Source: JALYNX01 sp040902845
GTDB lineage: Bacteria; Actinomycetota; Acidimicrobiia; Spongiisociales; ZC4RG35
Assembly: GCA_040902845.1 (NCBI GenBank)
Contig: JBBDWM010000007.1
Span: forward strand, 1-44,869
Length of the DNA: 44,869 bases
Reading direction: 5' to 3'
Each line of letters begins with the position of its first letter. Within the stretch, counting starts at the first letter, position 1. Made by a program: the position numbers and the translations under genes. Under the pieces are notes generated by a model. That model did not search any database. It was not told the origin of the DNA and saw nothing but the letters and a program-made list of their open reading frames with translations. Of this stretch, positions 28,557-37,850 are shown piece by piece.

Positions 28557-31500
28557 GTGTCCATGCTCACGTATTGTGCAATGGTGCCATCCACCCGAGG
28601 CTTGGGATTCGAGCCGATCGATGAGCCCATCCGGGCGGAGCTGTTCAGCGTCGAGCGGCTGGAACAGCACGCCCGCAGTCTGGCCGAAAGCCAGGAGCTG
28701 AGTAGGCGGCGAGGACGACTTCGACTCATATCCCGGCGCCTGGCGGATAACGGTGAATTCCTGCTCGCCTCATACCGGGAGTTGTCGAAAGCGATTCGGG
28801 AGGAAGCGCTCCTCACCCCTGCGGCCGCATGGCTGGTGGACAACTTCCATCTCGTGGAGAGCCAGCTGCGCGAGATACGAGAGAACCTCCCGCCCAGTTA
28901 CTACCGCGAGCTGCCCAAGCTCGAGAGTGGTGCCCTGGCCGGTTACCCGCGGGTGTATGGGATCGCCTGGGCATACGTCGCCCACCTCGACAGCCGCTTC
29001 GATCCCGAAGCGCTGCGCAGGTTCGTGGCTTCATACCAGGAGGTCGACCCCCTCACCATCGGTGAGCTCTGGGCCATCCCCATCACCCTTCGCGTGATCC
29101 TCATGGAGAACCTGCGCCGGATGGCCGAGTCGATCGTATCGGCCAGGAGGCTTCGTCGAGAGGCCGAAGAAATCGCCGATGGGCTCCTCGGAATCGGGGG
29201 CGGCCGCCCCGACGAGACCCTTGCAGCCCTCGACCGCTATGGCCCATCTGAGCTGCCCCAGCCTTTTACCGTCCAGCTGCTGCAGCGTCTTCGCGACCAG
29301 GACCCGGAGACGACGCCGGGCCTCACCTGGCTGCTCGCTCGGCTCGCCACCGAGGGGACCGCAGCCGACGAGGTGGTCAACGAGACCCATCGCCGCCAAG
29401 CGGCCACCAACGTCACCGTCCGCAACATCGTGACCAGCCTCCGTCAGGTCAACTTCTTCGACTGGGCCGACTTCGTGGAGGGGGTCAGCCTGGTCGACCA
29501 TGCCCTGACCGCGGAGAGCTCTTACAGCGAGATGAGCTTTGCTACCCGGGACCGCTACCGGCACGCCATAGAGGAGCTGTCGAAGGGATCCGGCACCTCC
29601 GAGCTCGACGTCGCCAAGATCACGCTCCGGCTGGCCAGCGCCCAGCTCGCCGATCGTCGCCAGCGCGACCCCGGCTTCTACCTGCTTGGAGAGGGCAGGA
29701 CCATGCTCGAGGATCGGATCGGATTCCGTTCCGGGGCCGGGCTCGTCCTTTCTCGATTCCTCAGAAGGCACGCGGCCGCCGTGTACCTGGGTTCGGTTGG
29801 CATGGTGACCGCTTTGGCCCTGGCCCTGCCCCTCCTCACCATCGAGCGCTGGTGGCCCTGGCGATTGCTCCTGGCCGGCCTGGCCCTGATCCCCGCCTCC
29901 GACATCGGGGTGGTCCTGGTCAACCGGGCGATCGCGGCTCTGACCCATCCCGAGGAGCTGCCTTCTCTGGCGTTGCGTCGCGGGCCGACCACAGAGCTGC
30001 GCACGCTGGTGGCGATCCCCGCCCTGTTGTCGCGACCCGACCAGGTCGAAGACCTGGTGGAACGGCTCGAAGTCCACTACCTGGCCAACCCGGAAGGCGA
30101 GTTGTGTTTTGCCCTGGTCAGCGACTGGCGGGACGCCGAAGGGCCCGAGATGGCCGACGACGCCGAGCTGTTGGCTGCGGCGGTCGACGGCGTGGCCCGG
30201 CTCAACGAGAGACATGGACCGGGACCGGGAGGGGCGGATCGGTTCCTGCTCCTCCATCGCCGGCGGGTGTTCAATCCCGGCGAGGACCGGCACATGGGCT
30301 GGGAGCGCAAGCGGGGCAAGCTGCATGAGCTCAACCGCCTCCTGCGTGGAGCGACCGACACCACCTTCATTCCAACCGACCGAGTGCCACCGGAACGGGT
30401 TCGTTATGTGATCGCCCTCGACGCGGACTCGCGGCTTCCGCCGGGGGCGGCCACCCGGCTGGTGGCGACGATTGCCCATCCCCTCAATCGGGCCCGGGTC
30501 GATGAACCGCTGGGGCGGGTGGTGGAGGGCTATGGAGTCCTCCAGCCTCGAGTCACCGCGTTTCTGAGATCGGGCGGTATCAGCTTTTTCCAGCGTGTCT
30601 TCTTCCCGCCCACCGGGATCGATCCCTATGCGGCTGCTGTCAGCGACCTGTACCAGGACTTGTTCGGCGAGGGGTCCTATGCCGGCAAGGGGATCTACGA
30701 GATTGATGCCTTCGAGGCAGCCTTGGAGGGTCGAATTCCGGAGAACGCCCTCCTCAGCCACGATCTCTTCGAAGGCAGCTTCGCCCGGGCGGGCCTGGTG
30801 ACCAACGTCGAGGTGTTCGAAGAGTTCCCGAACCACTACGAGGTGGCGCTCTCCCGCCAGCACCGCTGGGTTCGTGGCGACTGGCAGCTCCTCCCCTGGA
30901 TCCTGGGCAGGCACGGACCGCTTCCTCCCGTGGCCCGTTTGAAGATGGTGGACAACCTGCGCCGCAGTCTCAGCGCACCGGCTGCCCTCTTCACCTTGAT
31001 CGCCTCATTCCTTCTGCCTGGGGTACCGGTCTGGCCCTGGACTGTCTTCGTTCTCCTGGCGTTGGGCCTCCCCGGGCTGCTGCCCTTGCTGGAGCGGATC
31101 ATTCCACGCCGGACCTCCACCCCCGGGGCAGTGCGGATGAGGCGCTGGGGGATGGACGCATGGCGCACGCTGGGACGAACCCTTCTCCAGGCCGCATTCC
31201 TCGCCCACCAGGCGCTGAGGATGACCGATGCCATAGTCGTGACTCTGTGGCGCCTGGCCTTTTCGCATCGCGGGTTGCTCACCTGGGTAACGGCCGAAGA
31301 AGCGGAGCGACAGTTCGGCCTGGCCCGTGCGGGCTTCGTCCAGCGAATGTCCCCGTCCATGGTGGTCGGTTTGGCAGGCACCACCGCCGCCGCCTTTGTC
31401 AAACCGGAGGCATTGGTGGCAGCTCTGGCGTGGTCGGGGATGTGGGTGCTGGCTCCCTTGATCGCCCACCTGGTCAGCATCCCCCGACCGATCAAGGTGG

Positions 31501-34500
31501 CGGACCCTCCCACACTCCAGGAACAGCAGGGTCTGCGGTTGACAGCTCGGCGCACCTGGCGCTACTTCGAGAGGTTCGTGACTGGCGACGAGAACTGGCT
31601 GCCACCGGACAACTTCCAGGAGGATCTGGCGCAGGTCGCGCACCGCACTTCTCCCACCAACGTCGGACTCTATCTACTGGCGGTGCTGTCGGCCCGGGAG
31701 TTCGGCTGGATCGGTATCGAACAGACAGTGACCAGGCTGGAAGCCACGGTCTCCACGCTCAACGGGCTCGAACGATTCCGGGGTCACTTCTTCAACTGGT
31801 ATGACACCATGTCCTGTGAACCCCTGGTGCCCAGATATGTGTCGACCGTGGACAGCGGCAACCTGGCCGGCCACTTGCTGGCGGTATCCCAAGGCTGCGA
31901 GCGCCTCCGCCAACTCGCACCGGGCCCTGAGGTGGCGGCCGGCATCAGAGACGGAGCACTGCTGATGCAGGAGGCGGCCGACCTCCTGGCCGTCACCTCC
32001 GACATCGAGGTGGTCTCTCCCCGCGAACTGGACCGGGCCCTGGTCGAGTTCCTCACCTCGCTGCGCGGCGGGGAAGTCGCCGGGTCACCACGTCTGGCCG
32101 AGATCCTCGCCGAAGCCGAGACCGTGGCCGACATCGCCCGCACCCTGGCCACGAGGGAGGGTGCCGAGGAACTGTTGGTCTCGGCCGAAGCACTGTTGGC
32201 GACGGTGCGGGGCCACGTTCACGACCTCCAGGTATTCGACGAGGCGACAAGCCGGGAGCATCTCTCCCGCCGTCTTGCCGCCCTGACCGAGAGGACCGCC
32301 GGTCTGGCGGCGGAGATGGACTTCTCGTTTCTCATGGACCCCGACAACAAGCTGCTGGCAGTCGGCTATCGAGTCGCCGAGAACGCCCTCGACCAAAGCC
32401 ACTACGACCTGCTCGCCTCGGAAGCCCGGCTGGCCAGCTTCGTGGGCATCGCCAAAGGTGACCTTCCCCCCAGCCACTGGTTCCGTCTCGGTCGGTCGAT
32501 GACTCCGATGGGCGTCGAGGCCGCCCTGATCTCATGGTCGGGCTCGATGTTCGAATATCTGATGCCACTGCTGGTGATGCGCTCTCCACCCGAGAGCATC
32601 CTCGACACGACCTACCGGGCTGTGGTACGACGCCAGATCGAGTACGGGAACGAGCGCCAGATACCTTGGGGGATCTCCGAGGCAGCCTATGCGGCCCGAG
32701 ACATCCACCTCGTTTATCAATACCGGGCCTTTGGCGTCCCGGGGCTCGGGTTCGAACGGGGTTTGAGCGAGGACCTGGTGGTGGCGCCATACGCAACCTT
32801 GCTGGCGACGATGGTCGAGCCGCGGGATGCGGTGGCGAACCTGATCCGACTCAACAGCCTGGGGGCGCTGGGCAGCTACGGCTATTACGAGGCGCTCGAC
32901 TTCACCCCGACCCGCTTGCCCGAGGACGGAGAGACCGTCGTGGTGCGAGCCTATATGGCTCATCATCAAGCGATGTCACTGGTGTCTCTGGCCAACGTGA
33001 TCTTCGCCGGGCTGTGCAGAGACCTGTTTCATTCCGACCCGTCGGTGCGGGCGGCCGAGCTGTTGTTGCATGAGAGGGTTCCCCGCGATGTGGAGGTGGC
33101 GCGTCCGCGTGCCGAGGAGGTCGCCGAGTCGGCCCATCCTTTGGAGGAGGCGAAGGGTGTGGTCCGTCGCATCTGGTCGCCGCACGGGCCGGTTCCGATC
33201 ACTCACGCCCTATCCAACGGCCGTTTCAGCACTGTCATCACCGCCGCCGGTTCCGGTTACACCCAGTGGGAGGGGCTGGCGGTCAACCGCTGGCGGGAAG
33301 ACGCCACTCGCGACAACTTCGGCAGCTACTTCTTCATCAGGGACGGGTCGGGGCGAACCTGGTCGGCCGGCTATCAACCAACCCTGGCTGAGCCCGACTC
33401 CTATCAGGTGGCATTCAGCGAGGACAAGGCAGAGATCTCGCGTCGTGACGGCAGCCTCTCCACGAGGCTCACCGTGGTGGTGTCGGAGGAGGACGACGCC
33501 GAGGTCCGCCGGGTGAGCGTCACCAATCTGGGCGCGGTGGCCAAAGAAGTGGAAATCACATCCTACGCCGAGCTGGTCCTGGCATCAGCCCGGGCCGACG
33601 CTGCTCACCCCGCCTTCTCCAATCTCTTCGTGCAGACCGAAGCGGTGGCCGGGCGCGACGCCCTACTTGCCAGCCGCCGACCACGCTCAGCCGAGGAGGA
33701 GACGGTGTGGGCGGGTCACGTCCTCGCGGTCACGGGCGAGGTGGTGGGCGGGGTTCAATACGAGACGGATCGGGCCCGGTTCCTGGGCCGAGGAAACGAG
33801 ATCCACCGCGCCGCCGCAGTCGATCGCCCCCTGTCGAACTCGGTGGGCCGGGTGCTCGATCCTGTTTTCAGCCTGCGGAGAAAGGTGCGGCTCCAGCCCG
33901 GGGCCATCGCCCACCTCGACTTCACGACCGTGGTGGCTCGCACCCGGACCGAAGCTCTCGATCTGGTCGACAAGTTCTCCGACCCGGCGGCTTTCGAGCG
34001 AAGCTTGACCCTGGCATGGACCCAGGCCCAGGTGCGTCTCCATCATCTGCATATCGATCCCGACCAGGCCCACGTGTTTCAACAGCTCGCCGGAATGCTG
34101 ATCTACTCCGACCCGGTGCTGCGAGCCCCGCCGGGTCAGAAGACCCTCTCCTCGGTCAGCCAAGAGGGTTTGTGGCGACATGGCATCTCCGGGGACCTCC
34201 CGATCGTCGTGATCCGGATCGACGAGCCCGAAGAACGCGGACTGGTCCGGGACCTGCTCCGGGCTCAGGAGTATTGGCGGATGAAGTGCATGGTCGCCGA
34301 CCTGGTGATCATCAACGAGGAACCGGACTCGTATAACCAGGATCTGCAGGAGGCCATCCAAGAGCTGATCAGGGAGAGTGGCCACATGGTGGGTCAGGAG
34401 CCCGACGGAGGAGTCTTCGTTCTCAATGGCCGACACCTCAGCGCCGAGGATCGGACGACACTCCAGTCGGCGGCGCGGGCGGTGCTGCTCAGTCACCACG

Positions 34501-37019
34501 GGACCCTCGCCGACCAGGTGGCCCGCCGGCCCACTGAGGAGGTGGCCCCGACCACCCGCGCCAAGCCGGTTGCTGCCGACGAGACGGGCGTATCGCAGCC
34601 GAGGCCGGAGCGCGAGTTCCACAACGGTCTCGGAGGCTTCGCCGCCGACGGCAGCGAATACGTTGTGGTGTTGGGAGAGGATCAATGGACCCCGGCCCCA
34701 TGGATCAACGTGGTCGCCAACCCCCGCTTCGGGTTCTGCGCATCCGAGTCGGGCTCCGGATACACCTGGTCGGAGAACAGCCGGGAGAACCAGCTGACTC
34801 CCTGGTCAAACGATCCTGTCGCCGACCGTCCCGGCGAGGTGCTCTATGTCCGGGACGAGGAGAGCGGGGAGGTGTGGGGACCTACCGCCCTGCCGATCAG
34901 GGATGAAGCATCTGCCTACCTGGCCCGCCATGGTCCCGGTTACTCCGAGTTCGAACACACCGCCCGGGGGATTGCCCTCCACCTCCATCAGACCGTGCCG
35001 CTCGAGGATCCGGTCAAGATCTCCCGTTTGCGGCTTCGTAACCTGACCGGGCGCCGCCGCCGCCTGTCCGTCACCGCCTATGTGGAATGGGTGCTCGGAA
35101 CCACCAGGTCCGTCTCGCCCTTGCAGATCGTGACCGAACGCGACGAGGAGACCGGCGCCATGCTGGCCCGCAACCCCTGGAACGCCGACTTTGGGGAACG
35201 GGTGGCCTTCGCCGACCTCGGAGCCGGCGAAGTCACGGTAACCGGTGATCGGGCCGAGTTCCTGGGGAGGCACGGCAGCGTCGACGACCCGTCCGCACTG
35301 AAACTCACCCGGAAACTGTCGGGGGCGGTCGGAGTGGGGTTCGACCCCTGCTCAGCCATCCAAACCTCCCTGGTCCTGGCTCCGAACGAAGAAGTCGAGG
35401 TGGTCTTCCTGCTCGGCCAGGGCAAGGACGAGGACGAGGCGCGGACACTGGTCGAGCGCTATCGCCGGACCGACCCGGAGGCGGTCAAAGCCGAAGTGGC
35501 GACCCGGTGGAATGACATCCTCGGCACCGTCCGGGTGAAGACCCCCGACCGTTCCTTCGACTTGATGATCAACCAGTGGCTGCTCTACCAGACCCTCGCC
35601 TGCCGGGTGCTGGGCCGGACCGCGTTCTATCAGTCTGGAGGGGCCTTCGGTTTTCGCGATCAACTCCAAGACGTCATGGCGCTGGTGACGCCGATGCGGG
35701 ACATAACCAGAGAGCATCTGTTGCGAGCCGCCAGTCATCAGTTCAAAGAAGGCGATGTTCTCCATTGGTGGCACGACTCCTCAGGAAAAGGGGTGCGAAC
35801 CCGTATCTCCGATGACTACCTGTGGCTTCCTTACGCCGTGGCCCACTATGTGGAGGTGACCGGTGACCAGGACATGCTCCGCCATGTGGTGCCCTATCTG
35901 CGTGGGATGGATCTCGCTCCCGGCCAGGACGAGATCTTCTTCACCCCCGAGCAGTCCTCCACGGAAGGAACGATGTTCGACCACTGCCGACGCGCCCTCA
36001 ACCGGGCGCTCTCCAGGCTGGGAAGTCGGGGCCTGCCCCTGATGGGTACCGGTGATTGGAACGACGGCTTCAACCGGGTGGGTCGGGAGGGTCGAGGAGA
36101 GAGCGTGTGGCTCGGATGGTTCCTGGAGGCGAACCTGAGACGATTCGCCGACCTCGCCGAGGGAATGAAGGAAGAGGAGCTGGCCGCCGGCTGGCGGCAG
36201 GGGGCGCGTCGTCTCCGGGCGAGCCTCGAAGGCGAGGCATGGGACGGCGACTGGTACCGACGAGCCTTCTTCGATGACGGGACGCCACTCGGATCATCGG
36301 TCAATCCCGAGTGTCGAATCGACTCGATCGCACAATCCTGGTCGGTCATCCACGGGGGCGCACCAACCGACCGGGCCCAGCGGGCGATGGACTCGGTGGA
36401 GGAATACCTGGTCCATCGAGGTGACGGTCTGGTGCTCCTCTTCACCCCACCGTTCGACAATTGGGACGTCGACCCCGGATACATAAAGGGGTACCTGCCT
36501 GGGGTCCGCGAGAACGGTGGCCAGTACACCCACGCCGCCATCTGGTGCGTCATCGCCTTCGCCACCCTCGGCGACGGTGATCGGGCCGGCGAGCTGTTCG
36601 GTCTGCTCAATCCGATCAACCATGCCAGCACCAGAGCGGGGATCCACCGCTACCGGGTGGAGCCCTATGTGGCGGCAGCGGACGTGTATTCGGAGGCGCC
36701 CCACGTGGGCCGGGGAGGTTGGACCTGGTATACCGGTTCGGCGGGGTGGATGTACCGGGCCGGCGTGGAGTGGATCCTCGGCTTCCGCCTGCGGGGGGCC
36801 CGCCTTCTCATCGATCCATGTATTCCCCGCGCCTGGAGAGGCTTCGAGATCGACTTCCGCTACCACTCCTCCCGCTACCAGATCCAGGTCAGCAATCCCA
36901 ACGGGGTCACCAGGGGTGTGGTGGGTCTGACCATGGACGGCACAACCCTGCCTCCCGGCTCGGAGCTGGAACTGGTCGATGACGGGTCCACCCACCAGGT
37001 GCAGGTGATCTTGGGCTGA
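28557..37019 (+). CDS. Cyclic beta-glucan synthase-like protein (NdvB/Cgs type)
   Basis: This 2820-aa membrane protein matches the size and order of cyclic beta-1,2-glucan synthases. The N-terminal 400 residues are helical. Transmembrane helices at about 405-455 precede a GT84-type transferase core with ALDADSRLPPG (near 620), SHDLFEG (near 734) and QHRWVRGDWQLL (near 766). More helices lie at about 812-846 and 931-975. A glycoamylase-like domain follows (EAAYAARDIHLVYQYRAFG, 1325-1480), then two beta-sandwich modules of GH94 type (near 1540-1700 and 2020-2130). A C-terminal GH94 phosphorylase domain contains GTGDWNDGFNRVG (near 2498). In known enzymes the transferase builds a protein-linked glucan and the phosphorylase trims its length. 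The start is uncertain: GTG 28557, ATG 28563 or 28581, or GTG 28584, the last 6 nt after TATTGT. Confidence 0.92.
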   Translation: MSMLTYCAMVPSTRGLGFEPIDEPIRAELFSVERLEQHARSLAESQELSRRRGRLRLISRRLADNGEFLLASYRELSKAIREEALLTPAAAWLVDNFHLVESQLREIRENLPPSYYRELPKLESGALAGYPRVYGIAWAYVAHLDSRFDPEALRRFVASYQEVDPLTIGELWAIPITLRVILMENLRRMAESIVSARRLRREAEEIADGLLGIGGGRPDETLAALDRYGPSELPQPFTVQLLQRLRDQDPETTPGLTWLLARLATEGTAADEVVNETHRRQAATNVTVRNIVTSLRQVNFFDWADFVEGVSLVDHALTAESSYSEMSFATRDRYRHAIEELSKGSGTSELDVAKITLRLASAQLADRRQRDPGFYLLGEGRTMLEDRIGFRSGAGLVLSRFLRRHAAAVYLGSVGMVTALALALPLLTIERWWPWRLLLAGLALIPASDIGVVLVNRAIAALTHPEELPSLALRRGPTTELRTLVAIPALLSRPDQVEDLVERLEVHYLANPEGELCFALVSDWRDAEGPEMADDAELLAAAVDGVARLNERHGPGPGGADRFLLLHRRRVFNPGEDRHMGWERKRGKLHELNRLLRGATDTTFIPTDRVPPERVRYVIALDADSRLPPGAATRLVATIAHPLNRARVDEPLGRVVEGYGVLQPRVTAFLRSGGISFFQRVFFPPTGIDPYAAAVSDLYQDLFGEGSYAGKGIYEIDAFEAALEGRIPENALLSHDLFEGSFARAGLVTNVEVFEEFPNHYEVALSRQHRWVRGDWQLLPWILGRHGPLPPVARLKMVDNLRRSLSAPAALFTLIASFLLPGVPVWPWTVFVLLALGLPGLLPLLERIIPRRTSTPGAVRMRRWGMDAWRTLGRTLLQAAFLAHQALRMTDAIVVTLWRLAFSHRGLLTWVTAEEAERQFGLARAGFVQRMSPSMVVGLAGTTAAAFVKPEALVAALAWSGMWVLAPLIAHLVSIPRPIKVADPPTLQEQQGLRLTARRTWRYFERFVTGDENWLPPDNFQEDLAQVAHRTSPTNVGLYLLAVLSAREFGWIGIEQTVTRLEATVSTLNGLERFRGHFFNWYDTMSCEPLVPRYVSTVDSGNLAGHLLAVSQGCERLRQLAPGPEVAAGIRDGALLMQEAADLLAVTSDIEVVSPRELDRALVEFLTSLRGGEVAGSPRLAEILAEAETVADIARTLATREGAEELLVSAEALLATVRGHVHDLQVFDEATSREHLSRRLAALTERTAGLAAEMDFSFLMDPDNKLLAVGYRVAENALDQSHYDLLASEARLASFVGIAKGDLPPSHWFRLGRSMTPMGVEAALISWSGSMFEYLMPLLVMRSPPESILDTTYRAVVRRQIEYGNERQIPWGISEAAYAARDIHLVYQYRAFGVPGLGFERGLSEDLVVAPYATLLATMVEPRDAVANLIRLNSLGALGSYGYYEALDFTPTRLPEDGETVVVRAYMAHHQAMSLVSLANVIFAGLCRDLFHSDPSVRAAELLLHERVPRDVEVARPRAEEVAESAHPLEEAKGVVRRIWSPHGPVPITHALSNGRFSTVITAAGSGYTQWEGLAVNRWREDATRDNFGSYFFIRDGSGRTWSAGYQPTLAEPDSYQVAFSEDKAEISRRDGSLSTRLTVVVSEEDDAEVRRVSVTNLGAVAKEVEITSYAELVLASARADAAHPAFSNLFVQTEAVAGRDALLASRRPRSAEEETVWAGHVLAVTGEVVGGVQYETDRARFLGRGNEIHRAAAVDRPLSNSVGRVLDPVFSLRRKVRLQPGAIAHLDFTTVVARTRTEALDLVDKFSDPAAFERSLTLAWTQAQVRLHHLHIDPDQAHVFQQLAGMLIYSDPVLRAPPGQKTLSSVSQEGLWRHGISGDLPIVVIRIDEPEERGLVRDLLRAQEYWRMKCMVADLVIINEEPDSYNQDLQEAIQELIRESGHMVGQEPDGGVFVLNGRHLSAEDRTTLQSAARAVLLSHHGTLADQVARRPTEEVAPTTRAKPVAADETGVSQPRPEREFHNGLGGFAADGSEYVVVLGEDQWTPAPWINVVANPRFGFCASESGSGYTWSENSRENQLTPWSNDPVADRPGEVLYVRDEESGEVWGPTALPIRDEASAYLARHGPGYSEFEHTARGIALHLHQTVPLEDPVKISRLRLRNLTGRRRRLSVTAYVEWVLGTTRSVSPLQIVTERDEETGAMLARNPWNADFGERVAFADLGAGEVTVTGDRAEFLGRHGSVDDPSALKLTRKLSGAVGVGFDPCSAIQTSLVLAPNEEVEVVFLLGQGKDEDEARTLVERYRRTDPEAVKAEVATRWNDILGTVRVKTPDRSFDLMINQWLLYQTLACRVLGRTAFYQSGGAFGFRDQLQDVMALVTPMRDITREHLLRAASHQFKEGDVLHWWHDSSGKGVRTRISDDYLWLPYAVAHYVEVTGDQDMLRHVVPYLRGMDLAPGQDEIFFTPEQSSTEGTMFDHCRRALNRALSRLGSRGLPLMGTGDWNDGFNRVGREGRGESVWLGWFLEANLRRFADLAEGMKEEELAAGWRQGARRLRASLEGEAWDGDWYRRAFFDDGTPLGSSVNPECRIDSIAQSWSVIHGGAPTDRAQRAMDSVEEYLVHRGDGLVLLFTPPFDNWDVDPGYIKGYLPGVRENGGQYTHAAIWCVIAFATLGDGDRAGELFGLLNPINHASTRAGIHRYRVEPYVAAADVYSEAPHVGRGGWTWYTGSAGWMYRAGVEWILGFRLRGARLLIDPCIPRAWRGFEIDFRYHSSRYQIQVSNPNGVTRGVVGLTMDGTTLPPGSELELVDDGSTHQVQVILG

Positions 37020-37066
37020 GCCCGCGGCCCGCGATGCTTGACTGCTGGCATGCCAAGCGCGCTTCG

Positions 37067-37711
37067 ATGATCCCGACAGCCGTCGCTTTCATGGGACTGG
37101 CCGGCGTCACCGCCCTGGTCGATTGGTGGGCGGTGGCCGGGCGTCGTCGTCGGCTCGAATACGTCCTCAAACCGGGGGTGATGGTGTGGCTGACGGCTGC
37201 CGCTCTCAGCATCGATCCCGGGGCAACTATTGCCACCCATGTGCTCTTCGTGGCAGCGCTCGTCTTCAGCCTGGCCGGGGACGTCTTCCTCATGCTGGAG
37301 CGGGAGCGCTTCGTGGCCGGGCTCGCCTCCTTCCTGGTGGCCCACCTCTGCTATGCCGCCGGCCTTGCCGCGGCTCCGTCGTTCCGGGGAGCCTGGCTCG
37401 CCATCGGGTATGCGATCGTCGTCGGGCCCGCAGCGATCGTGGGGTGGCGCATCGCGGTCTCGGACCACCGCGATGATCCCGTGTTGCTGGGGCCGGTGCT
37501 CGCCTACATCGCGGTTATCTCGACGATGGTGGCCTTCGCCATCGCCACCGGCCACGGCCTGGCGATCGCCGGAGCCGGGCTGTTCTACCTGAGCGATGCC
37601 CTGTTGGCGTGGAACAGGTTCATCACTCCACTGTGGGGCGGCTCGGTCGCCGTGATCGTCACGTATCACCTCGGGCAGGGCTTGCTCGTCGTCTCGCTCG
37701 CCTCACTGTGA
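37067..37711 (+). CDS. YhhN family membrane protein (lysoplasmalogenase-like)
   Basis: This 214-aa protein has about eight hydrophobic helices and YhhN/TMEM86 features: KPGVMVWLTAAAL, FSLAGDVFLMLERERFVAG, LASFLVAHLCYAAG and GAGLFYLSDALLAWNRF. The conserved Asp residues in AGDVFLM and LSDALLA are those proposed for alkenyl-ether hydrolysis of lysoplasmalogens in this family. It follows the glucan-synthase stop by 47 nt (15 nt if the upstream ATG at 37034 is used); I prefer 37067 because the first helix then begins normally. Confidence 0.85.
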   Translation: MIPTAVAFMGLAGVTALVDWWAVAGRRRRLEYVLKPGVMVWLTAAALSIDPGATIATHVLFVAALVFSLAGDVFLMLERERFVAGLASFLVAHLCYAAGLAAAPSFRGAWLAIGYAIVVGPAAIVGWRIAVSDHRDDPVLLGPVLAYIAVISTMVAFAIATGHGLAIAGAGLFYLSDALLAWNRFITPLWGGSVAVIVTYHLGQGLLVVSLASL

Positions 37712-37837
37712 GCGGGGGAGTGGGCAGCGACGCTGCGATCGCGATTCGTCGCGCAAGCCTGGCACAGGAGCGGCAGCCGGGCTCCGTGCATGTTCGGCTG
37801 AATCGCCAAGCCCCTCGGCGCTCGTCCCGGTTCCGCT

Positions 37838-37843
37838 TACGAT
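37838..37843 (+). promoter_or_regulatory. -10 box of the DUF445 gene
   Basis: TACGAT ends 7 nt before the GTG at 37851. This decides for the GTG over the ATG at 37842, which overlaps the box itself. Confidence 0.4.
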
Positions 37844-37850
37844 GTCAGGG

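Noticed and set aside
29031..30914. 627-aa minus-strand open frame
   Set aside because: It is antisense to the well-supported transferase half of the glucan-synthase-like gene and has low-complexity, shadow-type composition.
33687..34685. 332-aa minus-strand open frame
   Set aside because: It is antisense to the GH94-related part of the same large gene, with no recognisable domain.
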